Source of the DNA: Photobacterium swingsii
Lineage (GTDB): Bacteria; Pseudomonadota; Gammaproteobacteria; Enterobacterales; Vibrionaceae
Reading direction: 5' to 3'
NCBI RefSeq assembly: GCF_024346715.1
Contig: NZ_AP024852.1
Location: 3,224,001-3,288,000 of the forward strand
DNA: 64,000 nt
Each line of letters starts with the position of its first letter. The first letter of the stretch is position 1. The notes under the pieces were generated by a model. The model was not told the origin of the DNA and searched no databases. It was given only the letters and a program-made list of their open reading frames with translations. The translations under genes and the position numbers were made by a program. Shown piece after piece: positions 31,430-42,320 of this stretch.

Positions 31430-32500
31430 TTATAACTTACGGCGCAATAGGTAGATAGTGATCATCAAGAACACCGCACTTGGCCCCATCGCACCTATAA
31501 TCGGTGGCAAGCTATACACCAAACTCATTGGTCCAAACACTTCGTTTGATATATAGAAAGCAAAACCAAAGATCACCCCAGACAAAACACGGGCCCCCAT
31601 GGTAACCGAACGTAATGGACCAAACACAAATGACAGAGCCAACAGCATCATGACCGCAATCGTCACAGGCTGTAGGGCTTTACGCCAAAAGGCTAATTCA
31701 TAACGAGAGGCATCTTGCTTCGAATCTTTAAGATAAGTGACGTAATCATAAACCCCTGATAACGCAAGCTCTTCAGGCTTCACCGTCACTACTGCTAGCT
31801 TATCTGGCGACAGAACTGTATCCCAAATCTTAGTTTCAAAACGTGTATTGGTTTGGCGGTCTTCATCAAAACTGGTTTCTGTCACATCACGTAATTGCCA
31901 ACCTTGATCTACCACGTACTGTGCAGAACTCGCATAAACGGATTTTTGCAGTTTATCGTTATCATCAAACTCCCAGATGTTAACGCGCTCTAAGCCCTGC
32001 TTTTCTTTTACCCGCCCGATATAAATAAAGTCATTGTTATCTTTAGCCCAGACGCCACTTTGCACCGAAAGCATACTGCCCCCAGATGTCCAGATAGTAC
32101 GAAGTTCACGCGCCATCTTCTGTGCTTGAGGCGAGCCCCACTGCCCTAGTGCCATGATAATCAACATCAGAGGAACTGCCGTTTTTAACACGGATAAACC
32201 GATATCTAGCTTTGAAAAGCCTGCCGCTTGCATCACCACCAGCTCAGAGCTCGATGCCAACATACCCAAGCCAATCAAAGCCCCCAGCAACACCGCCATC
32301 GGGAAGAACAATTCAATATCACGCGGAATACTTAAGGCTACAAAGCCGAGTGCTTTCCATAGGTCATAAGTGCCTTCACCGACTTTACGTAACTGCTCAA
32401 CATACTTGATGATGGCTGATAATCCCACCAGCGTTGCCAGTGTTAGCGAAGAAGTCGCAATGATGGTACGGCCGATGTACCAATCAAGGATCTTAAACAT
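31430..32500 (-). CDS. lptG: LPS export permease LptG
   Basis: 356 residues from ATG 32500 (MFKILDWYIGRTI); this ATG overlaps the lptF stop by 8 bases, which favours it over the GTG at 32506. YjgP/YjgQ family: three helices at the N-terminus, a periplasmic beta-jellyroll domain (about 130-265), three C-terminal helices. Together with LptF and LptB2 it extracts lipopolysaccharide from the inner membrane and passes it to LptC. Confidence 0.95.
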   Translation of the reverse strand: MFKILDWYIGRTIIATSSLTLATLVGLSAIIKYVEQLRKVGEGTYDLWKALGFVALSIPRDIELFFPMAVLLGALIGLGMLASSSELVVMQAAGFSKLDIGLSVLKTAVPLMLIIMALGQWGSPQAQKMARELRTIWTSGGSMLSVQSGVWAKDNNDFIYIGRVKEKQGLERVNIWEFDDNDKLQKSVYASSAQYVVDQGWQLRDVTETSFDEDRQTNTRFETKIWDTVLSPDKLAVVTVKPEELALSGVYDYVTYLKDSKQDASRYELAFWRKALQPVTIAVMMLLALSFVFGPLRSVTMGARVLSGVIFGFAFYISNEVFGPMSLVYSLPPIIGAMGPSAVFLMITIYLLRRKL

Positions 32501-33599
32501 TACCACGTCTCCGGAACTTATCTTTTAATACACGAATAGGCATGGTGTCCCACATATTAAGGACCACAGCAACCAGCAAGGTCATAACATTCACCGACCA
32601 CAAGCCAATGTAAGTCGGTATTGTCCCGTCTTCCAATGCTGATTTAGCCGCACTCATTGCCAAGAAGTAAGCCAAGTAAATCATGATCGCTGGGAATAGT
32701 TTCGCAAAGCGTCCCTGACGAGGGTTGACCGCAGACAATGGCACAACCACCATGGTTAATAGTGGAATACATAAGAACATCGACACCCGCCACTGAAATT
32801 CAGCAACCGCCGACAAATTAGTTTGATTAAGCAATTCAACCGTAGGTACCGCTTCCCAATCTCGGGTCTTTTCACGGACAGCGCGCTGACCGATCAAAGC
32901 TTGGTAGTCTTCAAAATCCGTAATCATGTAATCCAAGCGGGTCGGTAATCCCTCATAACGGGTGCCGTCTTTCAGATCGAGTACCTGACGGCCATCAGGT
33001 AATTCACTGATATAGCCACGGTCAGAGAACGTAATACTCGGACGCAGCGTATCCGTTGCAAAAGGCTGAGCAACAAACACGCGATGCAATTTCTTACCGC
33101 TTTCAGTTATGTCGTCAACAAACACCACACCACGCCCATCAGGCGAGCCTTGGAATTGACCTTTAACTAACAGATTAAGACCAGAGTCAGATTCGGCTTG
33201 CTCCATTACCTTAGTTTCTTGCTCTGCTGCCCACGGGGTTAGCCATAAGGCATTAAAAGCGGCAAAAGAACCAGAAATGAGCGCCAATAATAATGCCGCT
33301 TGGATCAGAAATTTATTGCCGATCCCTGTGGCATTCATCACAGTAATCTCACTTTCTGCATACAACCGACCAAATGTCAGCAAGATCCCGACAAATAAAC
33401 TCAGCGGCAGCATCATTAGTGCCATGTATGGGAAGTAAAGCCCCATAATGGTCAATATTAGATCACCAGGCAGCGAGCCTTCCGATGCGGAGGCTAAAAT
33501 ACGAATAAACTTTTGACTGAGAAATATCAAAAAAAGCACAAAAAGAATCGCAAATTGGCTCTTTAATGTTTCACGTGTCAAATACCGAACAATAATCAC
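32493..33599 (-). CDS. lptF: LPS export permease LptF
   Basis: 368 residues starting MIIVRYLTRETLKSQFAIL. Same architecture as LptG: N-terminal helices including the coupling region near residue 85 (ESEITVMNATGIG), a periplasmic jellyroll, and three C-terminal helices. Divergent from pepA as in E. coli and Vibrio; essential partner of LptG. Confidence 0.95.
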   Translation of the reverse strand: MIIVRYLTRETLKSQFAILFVLFLIFLSQKFIRILASASEGSLPGDLILTIMGLYFPYMALMMLPLSLFVGILLTFGRLYAESEITVMNATGIGNKFLIQAALLLALISGSFAAFNALWLTPWAAEQETKVMEQAESDSGLNLLVKGQFQGSPDGRGVVFVDDITESGKKLHRVFVAQPFATDTLRPSITFSDRGYISELPDGRQVLDLKDGTRYEGLPTRLDYMITDFEDYQALIGQRAVREKTRDWEAVPTVELLNQTNLSAVAEFQWRVSMFLCIPLLTMVVVPLSAVNPRQGRFAKLFPAIMIYLAYFLAMSAAKSALEDGTIPTYIGLWSVNVMTLLVAVVLNMWDTMPIRVLKDKFRRRGNV

Positions 33600-33681
33600 G
33601 CTTTATATACCCATAGAAAACTTGTTTTTTTGCTGGAATAACTATAGTTTCTCGGTAAACCAGTTATTTTTTTATCTTTCA

Positions 33682-33761
33682 GCTAAATGTTAGCCTGCAC
33701 TTTAGATCCTATACTGTTACAGCGATCCAGCAAGTCAGTGCGGCATTATCTAACATTTAGC
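33682..33761. promoter_or_regulatory. 12-bp inverted repeat flanking the pepA promoter region
   Basis: GCTAAATGTTAG at 33682-33693 and its exact complement CTAACATTTAGC at 33750-33761 frame a candidate -10 (TATACT at about 33710). Arms lie 56 bases apart between divergent lptF and pepA. Could be paired operator half-sites or fold in the pepA leader. Confidence 0.5.
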
Positions 33762-33795
33762 CCTAATTGTCTTTATATAGGATGTAGGAGTACGC

Positions 33796-35304
33796 ATGGA
33801 GTTCAGTGTTAAAAGTGGCAGCCCCGAGAAACAGCGCAGTGCCTGTATTGTCGTGGGTGTATTTGAACCACGTCGACTTTCTCCAATTGCAGAACAACTA
33901 GATAAGATTAGCGATGGCTACATTAGTTCCCTACTTCGTCGTGGTGATCTAGAAGGTAAGCCTGGCCAAATGCTACTGCTTCATCATGTACCTAACGTAC
34001 TGTCTGAGCGTGTACTACTTGTCGGTTGTGGTAAAGAGCGCGAACTCGATGAGCGCCAATACAAGCAAATCATCAAGAAAACAATCAGTACCTTGAACGA
34101 AACAGGTTCAATGGAAGCGGTATGTTTCTTAACTGAACTGCACGTTAAAGGCCGTGATACATACTGGAAAGTACGTCAAGCGGTAGAAACAACCAAAGAC
34201 AGCCTGTACACCTTCGACCAATTCAAGAGCAATAAGCCTGAAACGCGTCGTCCACTGCGTAAGCTAGTTTTCAACGTACCAACACGCCGTGAATTATCAC
34301 TGGGTGAACGTGCGATTGCTCATGGTCTTGCTGTTGCCTCTGGTGTGAAAGCAGGTAAAGACCTAGGTAACATGCCACCAAACGTGGCGAATCCAGCTTA
34401 CCTAGCCTCTCAAGCACGCCGTCTAGCCGATGATTTTGAAACCGTAAATACCAAGATCATTGGTGAGCAAGAAATGAAAGAGCTAGGCATGACCTCATAC
34501 CTGGCTGTAGGTCAAGGCTCTAAGAACGAAGCCATGATGTCGGTTATCGAATATAAAGGTAACCCAGATTCAGACGCGAAGCCGATTGTTCTAGTGGGTA
34601 AAGGTCTGACATTCGATTCAGGCGGTATCTCCATCAAGCCTGGCGCTCAGATGGATGAAATGAAGTACGACATGTGTGGTGCTGCAACCGTATTCGGTGC
34701 AATGAAATCACTAGCGAAGCTAAACCTACCAATCAATGTCGTGGGTATTCTTGCTGGCTGTGAAAACATGCCAGGTGGTAACGCTTATCGCCCAGGTGAC
34801 ATCCTAACCACGATGTCAGGTCAAACTGTAGAAGTATTAAATACTGATGCCGAAGGCCGCTTAGTACTTTGTGACGCATTAACTTACGTTGAGCGTTTTG
34901 AGCCGGAGTGCGTCGTTGATGTTGCAACATTAACTGGTGCATGTGTTGTTGCACTTGGTCACCACATCAGTGGTTTAGTGGCTAACCATAACCCACTGGC
35001 ACACGAACTGATCAACGCATCAGAACAAGCGGGTGACCGTGCTTGGCGTCTACCTATGGCTGACGAATACCAAGAGCAACTAGCAAGCCCATTTGCGGAT
35101 ATGGCTAACCTTGGTTCACCAGGTGCTGGCACTATCACTGCGGGGTGCTTCCTGTCGCGCTTCACGAAGAAGTACAACTGGGCACACCTTGATATTGCAG
35201 GTACAGCTTGGGTTGGCGGTAAAGCGAAAGGGGCGACAGGTCGTCCCGTCCCATTACTAGTCCAATTCTTACTCAACCGAGCTGGCCTAGAGAACGTCGA
35301 ATAA
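33796..35304 (+). CDS. pepA: Leucyl aminopeptidase A (M17), multifunctional DNA-binding PepA
   Basis: 502 residues. The M17 signature NTDAEGRL is at about 351-358 and the two-metal ligands lie in [15 protein letters not shown] and the DMCGAATV segment. N-terminal domain (about 1-170) shapes the hexamer. In E. coli the same protein also binds DNA (Xer resolution, carAB control), and a role at its own promoter repeat is conceivable. Ribosome site TAGGAG. Confidence 0.96.
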   Translation: MEFSVKSGSPEKQRSACIVVGVFEPRRLSPIAEQLDKISDGYISSLLRRGDLEGKPGQMLLLHHVPNVLSERVLLVGCGKERELDERQYKQIIKKTISTLNETGSMEAVCFLTELHVKGRDTYWKVRQAVETTKDSLYTFDQFKSNKPETRRPLRKLVFNVPTRRELSLGERAIAHGLAVASGVKAGKDLGNMPPNVANPAYLASQARRLADDFETVNTKIIGEQEMKELGMTSYLAVGQGSKNEAMMSVIEYKGNPDSDAKPIVLVGKGLTFDSGGISIKPGAQMDEMKYDMCGAATVFGAMKSLAKLNLPINVVGILAGCENMPGGNAYRPGDILTTMSGQTVEVLNTDAEGRLVLCDALTYVERFEPECVVDVATLTGACVVALGHHISGLVANHNPLAHELINASEQAGDRAWRLPMADEYQEQLASPFADMANLGSPGAGTITAGCFLSRFTKKYNWAHLDIAGTAWVGGKAKGATGRPVPLLVQFLLNRAGLENVE

Positions 35305-35319
35305 GACGAATCATAGAAC

Positions 35320-35342
35320 AAGGGCCTAAGGGCCCTTTTCTT
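35320..35342 (+). terminator. Terminator after pepA
   Basis: AAGGGCC/GGCCCTT stem, short TAAG loop, then TTTCTTTT; it ends just ahead of holC, so some readthrough is likely. Confidence 0.8.
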
Positions 35343-35358
35343 TTAGCGAGTAAACACG

Positions 35359-35811
35359 ATGACTCATGCTACATTTTATATACTTGAAGACACCCATTTA
35401 GCGGCTGATAGTGACTACCAGTTGCACTTCGCCTGTCATCAAGCAGCATGGAGTTATCAGCAAGGGCAAAAAGTCTATATTCTTGCCGAGAGTAAAGACC
35501 AAGCAGAACAAATAGATGAATACCTTTGGCAACAAGAGCCTGACAACTTTGTGCCTCACAATTTAATCGGTGAAGGCACTCGTGGTGGCTCGCCGGTTGA
35601 AATTGGTTGGCAAGGTCTTCGTCATACTGGTCGTCGAAATGTCTTGATTAATTTAAGCCCAGACGCACCAAATTTTGCGGTTACCTTCGCACAAGTGATA
35701 GACTTCGTGCCTTGCGACGAAAAACTCAAGCAGCTAGCACGCGAACGTTATAAAGCTTATCGGCTAAATGGCATTCAATTGCAGACAACCGCTGCCCCTG
35801 AGACGCCCTAA
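35359..35811 (+). CDS. holC: DNA polymerase III chi subunit
   Basis: 150 residues, matching HolC: N-terminal ATFYIL strand, the conserved [11 protein letters not shown], and [12 protein letters not shown]. Chi links the clamp loader (through psi) to SSB on the lagging strand. The gene sits between pepA and valS as in E. coli; its end is 28 bases before the valS start. Confidence 0.93.
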   Translation: MTHATFYILEDTHLAADSDYQLHFACHQAAWSYQQGQKVYILAESKDQAEQIDEYLWQQEPDNFVPHNLIGEGTRGGSPVEIGWQGLRHTGRRNVLINLSPDAPNFAVTFAQVIDFVPCDEKLKQLARERYKAYRLNGIQLQTTAAPETP

Positions 35812-35839
35812 TTCCCATATAGATCCTTCTAAGAGCGCT

Positions 35840-38713
35840 ATGGAAAAGACATACAACCCACAATCAATTGAACAGGCGCTATATCAGCGCTGGGAAGAGG
35901 CTGGTTACTTTAAGCCTCACGGTGACACATCTAAAGATGCCTACAGCATCATGATCCCACCACCGAACGTCACGGGTAGCCTACACATGGGTCACGCGTT
36001 CCAGGATACCATTATGGATACCCTGATCCGTTGTGAGCGTATGAAAGGCAAAAACACCCTTTGGCAAGTCGGTACCGACCACGCAGGTATCGCAACCCAA
36101 ATGGTTGTGGAGCGTAAGATTGCAGCCGAAGAAGGCAAAACTAAGCACGACTACGGCCGTGACGCTTTCATCGACAAAATCTGGGAATGGAAAGCGGAGT
36201 CCGGCGGTAACATTACCCAACAGCTTCGTCGCCTTGGCGCATCGGTAGACTGGGATCGTGAACGCTTCACGATGGATGACGGCCTATCCAATGCAGTACA
36301 AGAAGTATTCGTACGTCTTTACGAAGACGACCTTATCTACCGTGGTAAGCGTCTAGTTAACTGGGATCCTAAGCTACACACTGCGATCTCTGATCTAGAA
36401 GTTGAAAACAAAGATAAGAAAGGCCACATGTGGCACTTCCGCTACCCGCTAGCGGACGGCGTGAAAACCGCCGACGGCAAAGACTACATCGTAGTAGCAA
36501 CCACACGCCCAGAAACCATGCTGGGTGATACAGGTGTTGCTGTTAACCCTGAAGATCCACGCTACCAAGCGCTGATCGGTAAAGAAATTCTACTGCCTAT
36601 CGTAGGTCGTCGCATTCCAATCGTTGGTGATGAACACGCTGACATGGAAAAAGGCACAGGTTGTGTGAAGATCACCCCTGCGCACGATTTCAATGACTAC
36701 GAAGTAGGTAAACGTCATAGCCTGCCTATGATCAACATCCTAACTTTCAATGCAGACATCCGTGATGCGGCTGAAGTTTTCACTACTAACGGTGAACCAA
36801 GCACAGCATACGACACGGAGCTGCCAGCGAAATACCACGGTATGGAGCGCTTTGCTGCACGTAAAGCTATCGTCGCTGAGTTTGAAGAGCTAGGTCTACT
36901 CGACGAAATTAAAGATCACGATCTAACCGTACCATACGGTGACCGTGGTGGTGTTGTTATCGAGCCGATGCTAACTGACCAATGGTATGTACGTGCTGCG
37001 CCTCTAGCAGAAACGGCAACCAAAGCAGTTGAAGACGGTGAGATCCAATTCGTACCTAAACAATACGAAAACATGTACTTCTCTTGGATGCGTGACATTC
37101 AAGACTGGTGTATCTCTCGTCAACTTTGGTGGGGCCATCGCATCCCAGCTTGGTACGATAACGAAGGCAATGTATACGTTGGCCGTACAGAAGAAGAAGT
37201 ACGTGCAAACAACAACCTTGCACCTGTCGTTGTCCTACGCCAAGACGACGATGTACTGGATACTTGGTTCTCATCGGCATTATGGACATTTGGTACGCAA
37301 GGCTGGCCAGAACAAACACCTGATCTTAAAACCTTCCACCCATCTGATGTGTTGGTAACAGGTTTTGACATCATCTTCTTCTGGGTTGCTCGCATGATCA
37401 TGATGACCATGTACTTCTGTAAAGATGAAAACGGCAAACCACAAGTACCATTCAAAACCGTTTATGTAACGGGTCTGATCCGTGACGAAAACGGCGACAA
37501 GATGTCGAAGTCGAAAGGTAACGTTATCGACCCAATCGACATGATTGACGGCATCGGTCTAGAAGATCTAGTAGAGAAGCGTTGTGGCAACATGATGCAG
37601 CCAAAACTAGCAGCTAAGATCGAAAAACAAACGCGTAAAACGTTTGAAAATGGCATTGAAGCATACGGCACAGACGCACTGCGCTTTACCCTAGCAGCAA
37701 TGGCATCAACCGGTCGTGATATCAACTGGGACATGAAGCGCCTAGAAGGTTACCGCAACTTCTGTAACAAGCTATGGAACGCAAGCCGTTACGTGCTAAT
37801 GAACACAGAAGATCAAGATTGTGGCATGACAGCAGATCTGACTAACGCTGCTGAGATGGAATTCTCACTGGCTGACAAGTGGATCGAGTCTCAGTTTGAG
37901 CTAGCAGCAAAAGATTTCAACGCACACATCGAGAACTACCGTCTTGATATGGCAGCGGGCACAATCTACGAGTTCATCTGGAACCAATTCTGTGACTGGT
38001 ACCTAGAGCTAACTAAACCTGTTCTATGGAAAGGCACTGAAGCACAACAACGTGCAACACGCTACACCTTGATCACTGTGCTAGAGAAGACACTACGTCT
38101 TGCTCATCCTGTACTACCATACATCACAGAATCAATTTGGCAGAGCGTGAAGCCATTAGTGGCTGGCGTAGATGGCGAAACCATCATGACGCAAGCATTG
38201 CCTCAGTTTGATGAAGCAAACTTTAACGCTGATGCTGTTGCTGATATCGAGTGGGTGAAAGCCTTCATTACAAGCATACGTAACCTACGTGCTGAGTACG
38301 ATATCGCACCAAGCAAAGGTCTAGACGTCATGCTGAAAGTAGCGGACGAGAACGATGCTGCACGCCTTCAAGCGAACACTGTGGTTCTACAATCACTGGC
38401 GAAGCTAGACAGCATTAAAGTATTGGCTGATGGCGAAGAAACACCAGCATGTGCAACTGCACTTGTGGGTAAATCTGAGCTGATGATCCCAATGGCTGGT
38501 CTTATCGACAAAGATGCAGAGCTCGCACGCCTAGACAAAGAAGTCGCTAAGATCCAAGGCGAAATCAAACGTATCGAAGGTAAACTGGGTAACGAAGGTT
38601 TCGTGGCTAAAGCACCTGAAGCGGTTATCGCGAAAGAGCGTGAGAAACTAGAAGGCTACCAAGAAACACTGGCTAAACTAGAAACGCAAAAAGTAACGAT
38701 TGCTGCGCTATAA
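35840..38713 (+). CDS. valS: Valyl-tRNA synthetase
   Basis: 957 residues from ATG 35840 ([12 protein letters not shown]); an open frame runs back to 35768 but that part overlaps holC. Class I signatures: [14 protein letters not shown] (HIGH region, about 42-55) and DKMSKSKGN (KMSKS, near 555). Editing domain between them (about 200-340, [15 protein letters not shown]). Anticodon-binding domain and C-terminal coiled coil (about 885-955). Charges tRNA-Val with valine and edits threonine. Confidence 0.97.
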   Translation: MEKTYNPQSIEQALYQRWEEAGYFKPHGDTSKDAYSIMIPPPNVTGSLHMGHAFQDTIMDTLIRCERMKGKNTLWQVGTDHAGIATQMVVERKIAAEEGKTKHDYGRDAFIDKIWEWKAESGGNITQQLRRLGASVDWDRERFTMDDGLSNAVQEVFVRLYEDDLIYRGKRLVNWDPKLHTAISDLEVENKDKKGHMWHFRYPLADGVKTADGKDYIVVATTRPETMLGDTGVAVNPEDPRYQALIGKEILLPIVGRRIPIVGDEHADMEKGTGCVKITPAHDFNDYEVGKRHSLPMINILTFNADIRDAAEVFTTNGEPSTAYDTELPAKYHGMERFAARKAIVAEFEELGLLDEIKDHDLTVPYGDRGGVVIEPMLTDQWYVRAAPLAETATKAVEDGEIQFVPKQYENMYFSWMRDIQDWCISRQLWWGHRIPAWYDNEGNVYVGRTEEEVRANNNLAPVVVLRQDDDVLDTWFSSALWTFGTQGWPEQTPDLKTFHPSDVLVTGFDIIFFWVARMIMMTMYFCKDENGKPQVPFKTVYVTGLIRDENGDKMSKSKGNVIDPIDMIDGIGLEDLVEKRCGNMMQPKLAAKIEKQTRKTFENGIEAYGTDALRFTLAAMASTGRDINWDMKRLEGYRNFCNKLWNASRYVLMNTEDQDCGMTADLTNAAEMEFSLADKWIESQFELAAKDFNAHIENYRLDMAAGTIYEFIWNQFCDWYLELTKPVLWKGTEAQQRATRYTLITVLEKTLRLAHPVLPYITESIWQSVKPLVAGVDGETIMTQALPQFDEANFNADAVADIEWVKAFITSIRNLRAEYDIAPSKGLDVMLKVADENDAARLQANTVVLQSLAKLDSIKVLADGEETPACATALVGKSELMIPMAGLIDKDAELARLDKEVAKIQGEIKRIEGKLGNEGFVAKAPEAVIAKEREKLEGYQETLAKLETQKVTIAAL

Positions 38714-38743
38714 GCCATACGGCACACGCCTATAAAGCACCTC

Positions 38744-38774
38744 AAGCCCGACGAGTTATCGTCGGGCTTTTTTT
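38744..38774 (+). terminator. valS terminator
   Basis: AAGCCCGACGA / TCGTCGGGCTT stem with T run of seven. Confidence 0.92.
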
Positions 38775-38908
38775 GAACACCACAAAATACCCGCCAAGCC
38801 TCCTTACGACAAGCAATAGAAAAAAACTATCAAAACAATAAAAACAATCGAATTTAACTATTAAAATAAAAAGGAAATAATGACGGCATAGAGAATGAGG
38901 ACACCACC

Positions 38909-39313
38909 ATGAAAAAGACCATTAGCTTTGCCGCAATCCACTTTACCGTTGCTTTTACTGTTGCTTACCTACTGACAGGTGACATTTTGATCGGTAGCCT
39001 GATTGCAATGATCGAGCCTATGGTTAATACGGTGGCGTTTTACTTCCATGAAAAAGCATGGCAAACCAAGACGCTTAAGCAGTCTCATTACAGTGCCCCC
39101 GCAAGTAAAACGATCAGCTTCGCAATTGTTCACTTCACTGTAGCCTTCACCGTGGTTTACCTATTAACAGGTGATATCTTGATCGGTAGTGTGATGGCGA
39201 TGATTGAGCCTGCTATCAACACCCTTGCTTACTATTTTCACGAGCGAGTGTGGCAGAAAAAAGAACATCAGCAATCAACAAACCTATTCAATATCGTGGT
39301 TTGTCAGCATTAA
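38909..39313 (+). CDS. DUF2061 membrane protein with tandem-duplicated domain
   Basis: 134 residues made of two copies of a two-helix unit (residues about 3-54 and 67-118), 40 of 52 positions identical. Each copy has KTISFA, HFTVAFTV, YLLTGDILIGS and an IEP..NT..YFHE..WQ ending. The DNA of the copies has drifted at many third positions, so the duplication is old and under selection. Function unknown; DUF2061 proteins are small inner-membrane proteins. Ribosome site weak (GGACACC); the ATG is the only sensible start. Confidence 0.82.
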   Translation: MKKTISFAAIHFTVAFTVAYLLTGDILIGSLIAMIEPMVNTVAFYFHEKAWQTKTLKQSHYSAPASKTISFAIVHFTVAFTVVYLLTGDILIGSVMAMIEPAINTLAYYFHERVWQKKEHQQSTNLFNIVVCQH

Positions 39314-39399
39314 AGCTTCAGCACGCGTACTTCAACGAAAAAAGGGGGGACTCATCGGCGACTCCCCACCCTGCTTTTCATCATCTCATCAAGTTGCCG

Positions 39400-40398
39400 T
39401 TACTCACCCAGTCTTTCTACTCGAGTGCCGAGCGCAGGATGGGTATTGATCCATTCAGGTAACTCATTATCGATACCGTTAGGCGTAATGAAAAGCTGTA
39501 GCATTTGCTGCATCGGCTGAGTCGTTCCGTATAAATCCAGCATAGAAGTAACCGCAAACTCATCAGCTTCCAGCTCCGCTTTGCGTGAGTAACCTTGCAT
39601 CACATAAAAGACCCCAGCACGATTAAAACTCTCGGCAAGCCCTGCACTTTCTCCTGTTAGTACCGCTACTAACGATGTAAACAACGCTGATCGTACAATT
39701 GATTTCATGACATGTTGGTGCTGAATATGCCCCAGCTCATGCAGCAAAATACTATCAAGTTGCTCTGGCGTTTGAGCGAGCGCAACCAAAGCATCAAACA
39801 CCACTATAGAGCCATCACTTAACGCTAAAGCATTCGGGCGAGCATGCCACTGACGAAAGCGTAGCTTAGGCTTCACAGGCATCGGCGGCAATTGCGCCAC
39901 CATCGTCTGAAAACGCTGATTGATCAGTGCTTGCTGCGCGATATTCAACTCTGTGGGCGCTAATACCTTCCCATCCAGTGTTTGCATTACATGCTGACCA
40001 ACTTGCATAGGAACGCTCTGAGGTAAGGCTTTGACGATACCGCTGGCTAACCAAGGGATACCGTGAGTGAAAAATAAAGCAAATAACAGCCCCATTAACA
40101 CCAAGCTGCTCGCTAAGATGGGAAGATAACGCTCTACCCAATGTAGCCAAGTCCGTTTTCGTGCTTTCAGTACACACTCGAGCAACAAGGAATCATCAGG
40201 GATAAATTGCGATCCATCGGGAAAAGCAAGACGAAGAGGCAAACGTCCCAAAGGTTCACTGATACTCACGACTTCTAATGGCATCACTTGATGACCTTGT
40301 GCCGTGCTCAACTGTAAGCGTCCTTCTGACAGCAGCATCACGCTTGCAGCAAACTTGTCTGTACTGCGAGCTGGATGACAAAAGCCTTTGATAATCAT
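39400..40398 (-). CDS. M48-family metallopeptidase, inner-membrane
   Basis: 332 residues. N-terminal soluble domain of about 90 residues rich in beta pattern; one membrane helix (about 96-120); M48 catalytic domain with zinc motif HELGH (near 221-225, LLHELGHIQHQH) and the third ligand in ELEADEFA near 276-283. Family members include HtpX/BepA-type quality-control proteases. Monocistronic; no partner in the neighbourhood to define a substrate. Confidence 0.85.
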   Translation of the reverse strand: MIIKGFCHPARSTDKFAASVMLLSEGRLQLSTAQGHQVMPLEVVSISEPLGRLPLRLAFPDGSQFIPDDSLLLECVLKARKRTWLHWVERYLPILASSLVLMGLLFALFFTHGIPWLASGIVKALPQSVPMQVGQHVMQTLDGKVLAPTELNIAQQALINQRFQTMVAQLPPMPVKPKLRFRQWHARPNALALSDGSIVVFDALVALAQTPEQLDSILLHELGHIQHQHVMKSIVRSALFTSLVAVLTGESAGLAESFNRAGVFYVMQGYSRKAELEADEFAVTSMLDLYGTTQPMQQMLQLFITPNGIDNELPEWINTHPALGTRVERLGE

Positions 40399-40774
40399 CT
40401 TGCACCCATATCGAAGCCTGCTTTTTCATCGCCCCTAACAGCCATCAGCATCGCCAGCGAGGTGCTAACACGCCAACAACTCTCAACGTCTTGTTTTTTA
40501 CCATGACACTTACTTTGGTTATCCATTACCCCTATCATCCCTATCTCGCAGCGCACACGGATAGCACGCATTCAAGTAAATCACTTGATTGAAATATCAA
40601 TAAACCGTTAGCACACCGCCATATCACCTACATTAGGTATCAAGCGCAAAAATAAAAACTAGGTATGAATAATGACACCCCATAACCCACTAATAAGTGC
40701 TTATCAGTAATATTGGAAGATAGATCTCGATGTTAGTCGATAAGCAGTCGGAAAACCTAAAAAGGGAGACCCCA
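40399..40774. other. Intergenic region between the M48 protease and the MarR-GNAT gene
   Basis: About 375 bases that should hold the M48 promoter (minus strand). No gene or repeat recognised. Confidence 0.45.
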
Positions 40775-40809
40775 TTGACATTGTTGCGCAGTGCAACTAA
40801 ATTTAGTTG
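40775..40809 (+). promoter_or_regulatory. MarR-GNAT promoter with overlapping 16-bp palindromic operator
   Basis: -35 TTGACA (40775-40780), 17-base spacer, -10 TAAATT (40798-40803). The perfect palindrome CAACTAAATTTAGTTG (40794-40809) covers the -10, and a further half site ACAACTAA follows at 40816-40823. The layout predicts autorepression by the MarR domain encoded next. Confidence 0.78.
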
Positions 40810-40835
40810 TTTAGCACAACTAATAAGAGTGATTT

Positions 40836-41750
40836 ATGCAGCCACAACATCTTCGTCAGTTATCACGTCAACTTGTTCGCCAGCTAGGTATGCTCGACAA
40901 CCAATGTGGATCATTCAAACTCACCCCGGTTCAGGCCCATACACTAATAGAACTAGAAGAGGCGCCCTGTACCGTTAATCAGATGGCTAAAAAGCTCAAT
41001 GTCGACAAATCCAATGCCAGTCGTACCCTCGCCATCCTATTAAACCAAGGCTTAGTCGAAGTAAGCGTTAACCCCAAGGATAAACGCAGCCAACTGTCGC
41101 AACTCACTGGGAAAGGCCATCAAACACTGACAACACTTCACCAGCAGCTGAACGACCAAGTTCAAGGGGTGCTCGATCAAATGGAAAGCGATGAGATATG
41201 CCAACTTAAAAGCAGCTTACAGCGTTATTCTCGTGCTATTACCGCAGTAGCAAAGCAACAAGGCATTATCGTACGTAGCATTACACCGAATGATAACCCT
41301 TCCGTCGCAGCAGTTATCCGTCGTGTATCCGCTGAGTATGGCTTAACCGAAGACAAAGGGTATGGTGTTGCCGATCCCACCTTAGATAGCATGCATGAAG
41401 TATATGCTGATACCAAAAGTCATTACTGGGTGATCGAGCAAGAACAACGCGTTTTAGGCGGTGGCGGGATCGCCCCACTGGCAGGTTCAGATAATTTGTG
41501 TGAATTGCAGAAAATGTACTTTTTACCGCAGCTAAGAGGAAAAGGATTAGCGCGGATGCTGGCCGTTAGGGCATTAAAGTTCGCTCGAGAGCAAGGCTAC
41601 AACGGCTGCTATTTAGAAACGACAGCCAACCTTAAAGAAGCCATTGCCTTGTACCAGTCCCTCGGGTTTGTCACCATTCCGCATGCATTAGGCAATACCG
41701 GGCATGATGCCTGTGAAGTCCGAATGCTAAAAACTTTCGAGCAAGCGTAG
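40836..41750 (+). CDS. MarR-GNAT fusion: transcriptional regulator with acetyltransferase domain
   Basis: 304 residues. N-terminal MarR winged helix (about 1-140; recognition region [18 protein letters not shown], wing [12 protein letters not shown]). C-terminal GNAT domain (about 148-304) with acetyl-CoA loop [10 protein letters not shown] and the family's YQSLGF end motif. Fusions of this type are seen in many proteobacteria; acetylation substrate unknown. Expression is probably autoregulated through the palindrome over its -10. Confidence 0.88.
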   Translation: MQPQHLRQLSRQLVRQLGMLDNQCGSFKLTPVQAHTLIELEEAPCTVNQMAKKLNVDKSNASRTLAILLNQGLVEVSVNPKDKRSQLSQLTGKGHQTLTTLHQQLNDQVQGVLDQMESDEICQLKSSLQRYSRAITAVAKQQGIIVRSITPNDNPSVAAVIRRVSAEYGLTEDKGYGVADPTLDSMHEVYADTKSHYWVIEQEQRVLGGGGIAPLAGSDNLCELQKMYFLPQLRGKGLARMLAVRALKFAREQGYNGCYLETTANLKEAIALYQSLGFVTIPHALGNTGHDACEVRMLKTFEQA

Positions 41751-41763
41751 GGTTTAAAAACAA

Positions 41764-41788
41764 AAAAGTCGGCTCATAAGCCGACTTT
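41764..41788. terminator. Bidirectional terminator between MarR-GNAT gene and rraB
   Basis: AAAAGTCGGCT / AGCCGACTTTT, loop CATA; serves both converging genes. Confidence 0.88.
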
Positions 41789-41813
41789 TCATACTCAGAA
41801 CAGCAAAACACGA

Positions 41814-42215
41814 TTACTCGTCGTCGTCTTCACCGTCTTCGTCTTCATCTTCACCCGACTCGAAGTATGTACCCCAGCCGTCGTAATCGATGTTATGTTT
41901 TTCAGCAAGCTGGATCATTTTCTCAGCTTGCTCATCAATAAGCTCTACTTTAAGTGCTGATTCCATTACGGCATCGAAACAAACAACTTTACCGCCACCA
42001 TCTTCAGGTGCAAGTTCAAGCTCTTCCGCTTCCATCACCTCGTAGCCCATCTTGAATGCTTCTACAGCCGCAGCTTCAAGCTCTTCAAACGTATCCGCTG
42101 AAAAGTGGTGCTCAATAGTATAAAGCGCTTCAGGCTCGCTGCCATCTTCTAAGATAGCGGCAATAATTTCGCGAGTCTCTTCCTTCTGCTCTTCAATCAG
42201 TTCTGCATAAGACAT
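41814..42215 (-). CDS. rraB: Ribonuclease E inhibitor RraB
   Basis: 133 residues from ATG 42215 ([14 protein letters not shown]), with GGAG upstream; a longer in-frame start at 42260 adds 15 residues with no ribosome site. RraB features: acidic helix pair, [15 protein letters not shown], the C-terminal [10 protein letters not shown] and an Asp/Glu tail of about 16 residues. It binds the C-terminal scaffold of RNase E and modulates mRNA decay. A perfect FNR box lies 92 bases upstream. Confidence 0.93.
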   Translation of the reverse strand: MSYAELIEEQKEETREIIAAILEDGSEPEALYTIEHHFSADTFEELEAAAVEAFKMGYEVMEAEELELAPEDGGGKVVCFDAVMESALKVELIDEQAEKMIQLAEKHNIDYDGWGTYFESGEDEDEDGEDDDE

Positions 42216-42306
42216 GGGGTAACTCCAACTATGGAATAAATTTGCTGGCAAATATCGCATGGATTTAGACGAATTACCATCCTGTTAATGTTACGAGAAG
42301 GTAAAA

Positions 42307-42320
42307 TTGATTTTAATCAA
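42307..42320. promoter_or_regulatory. fnr site: Perfect FNR box
   Basis: TTGATTTTAATCAA equals the full FNR consensus TTGAT-N4-ATCAA. It lies between rraB (start 42215, minus) and the arginine deiminase region (plus). Which promoter it serves is unknown; anaerobic control of the ADI cluster is the natural guess. Confidence 0.7.

Noticed and set aside
35981..37455. Several open frames antisense to valS (up to 111 codons)
   Set aside because: Shadows of the biased codon use of valS.
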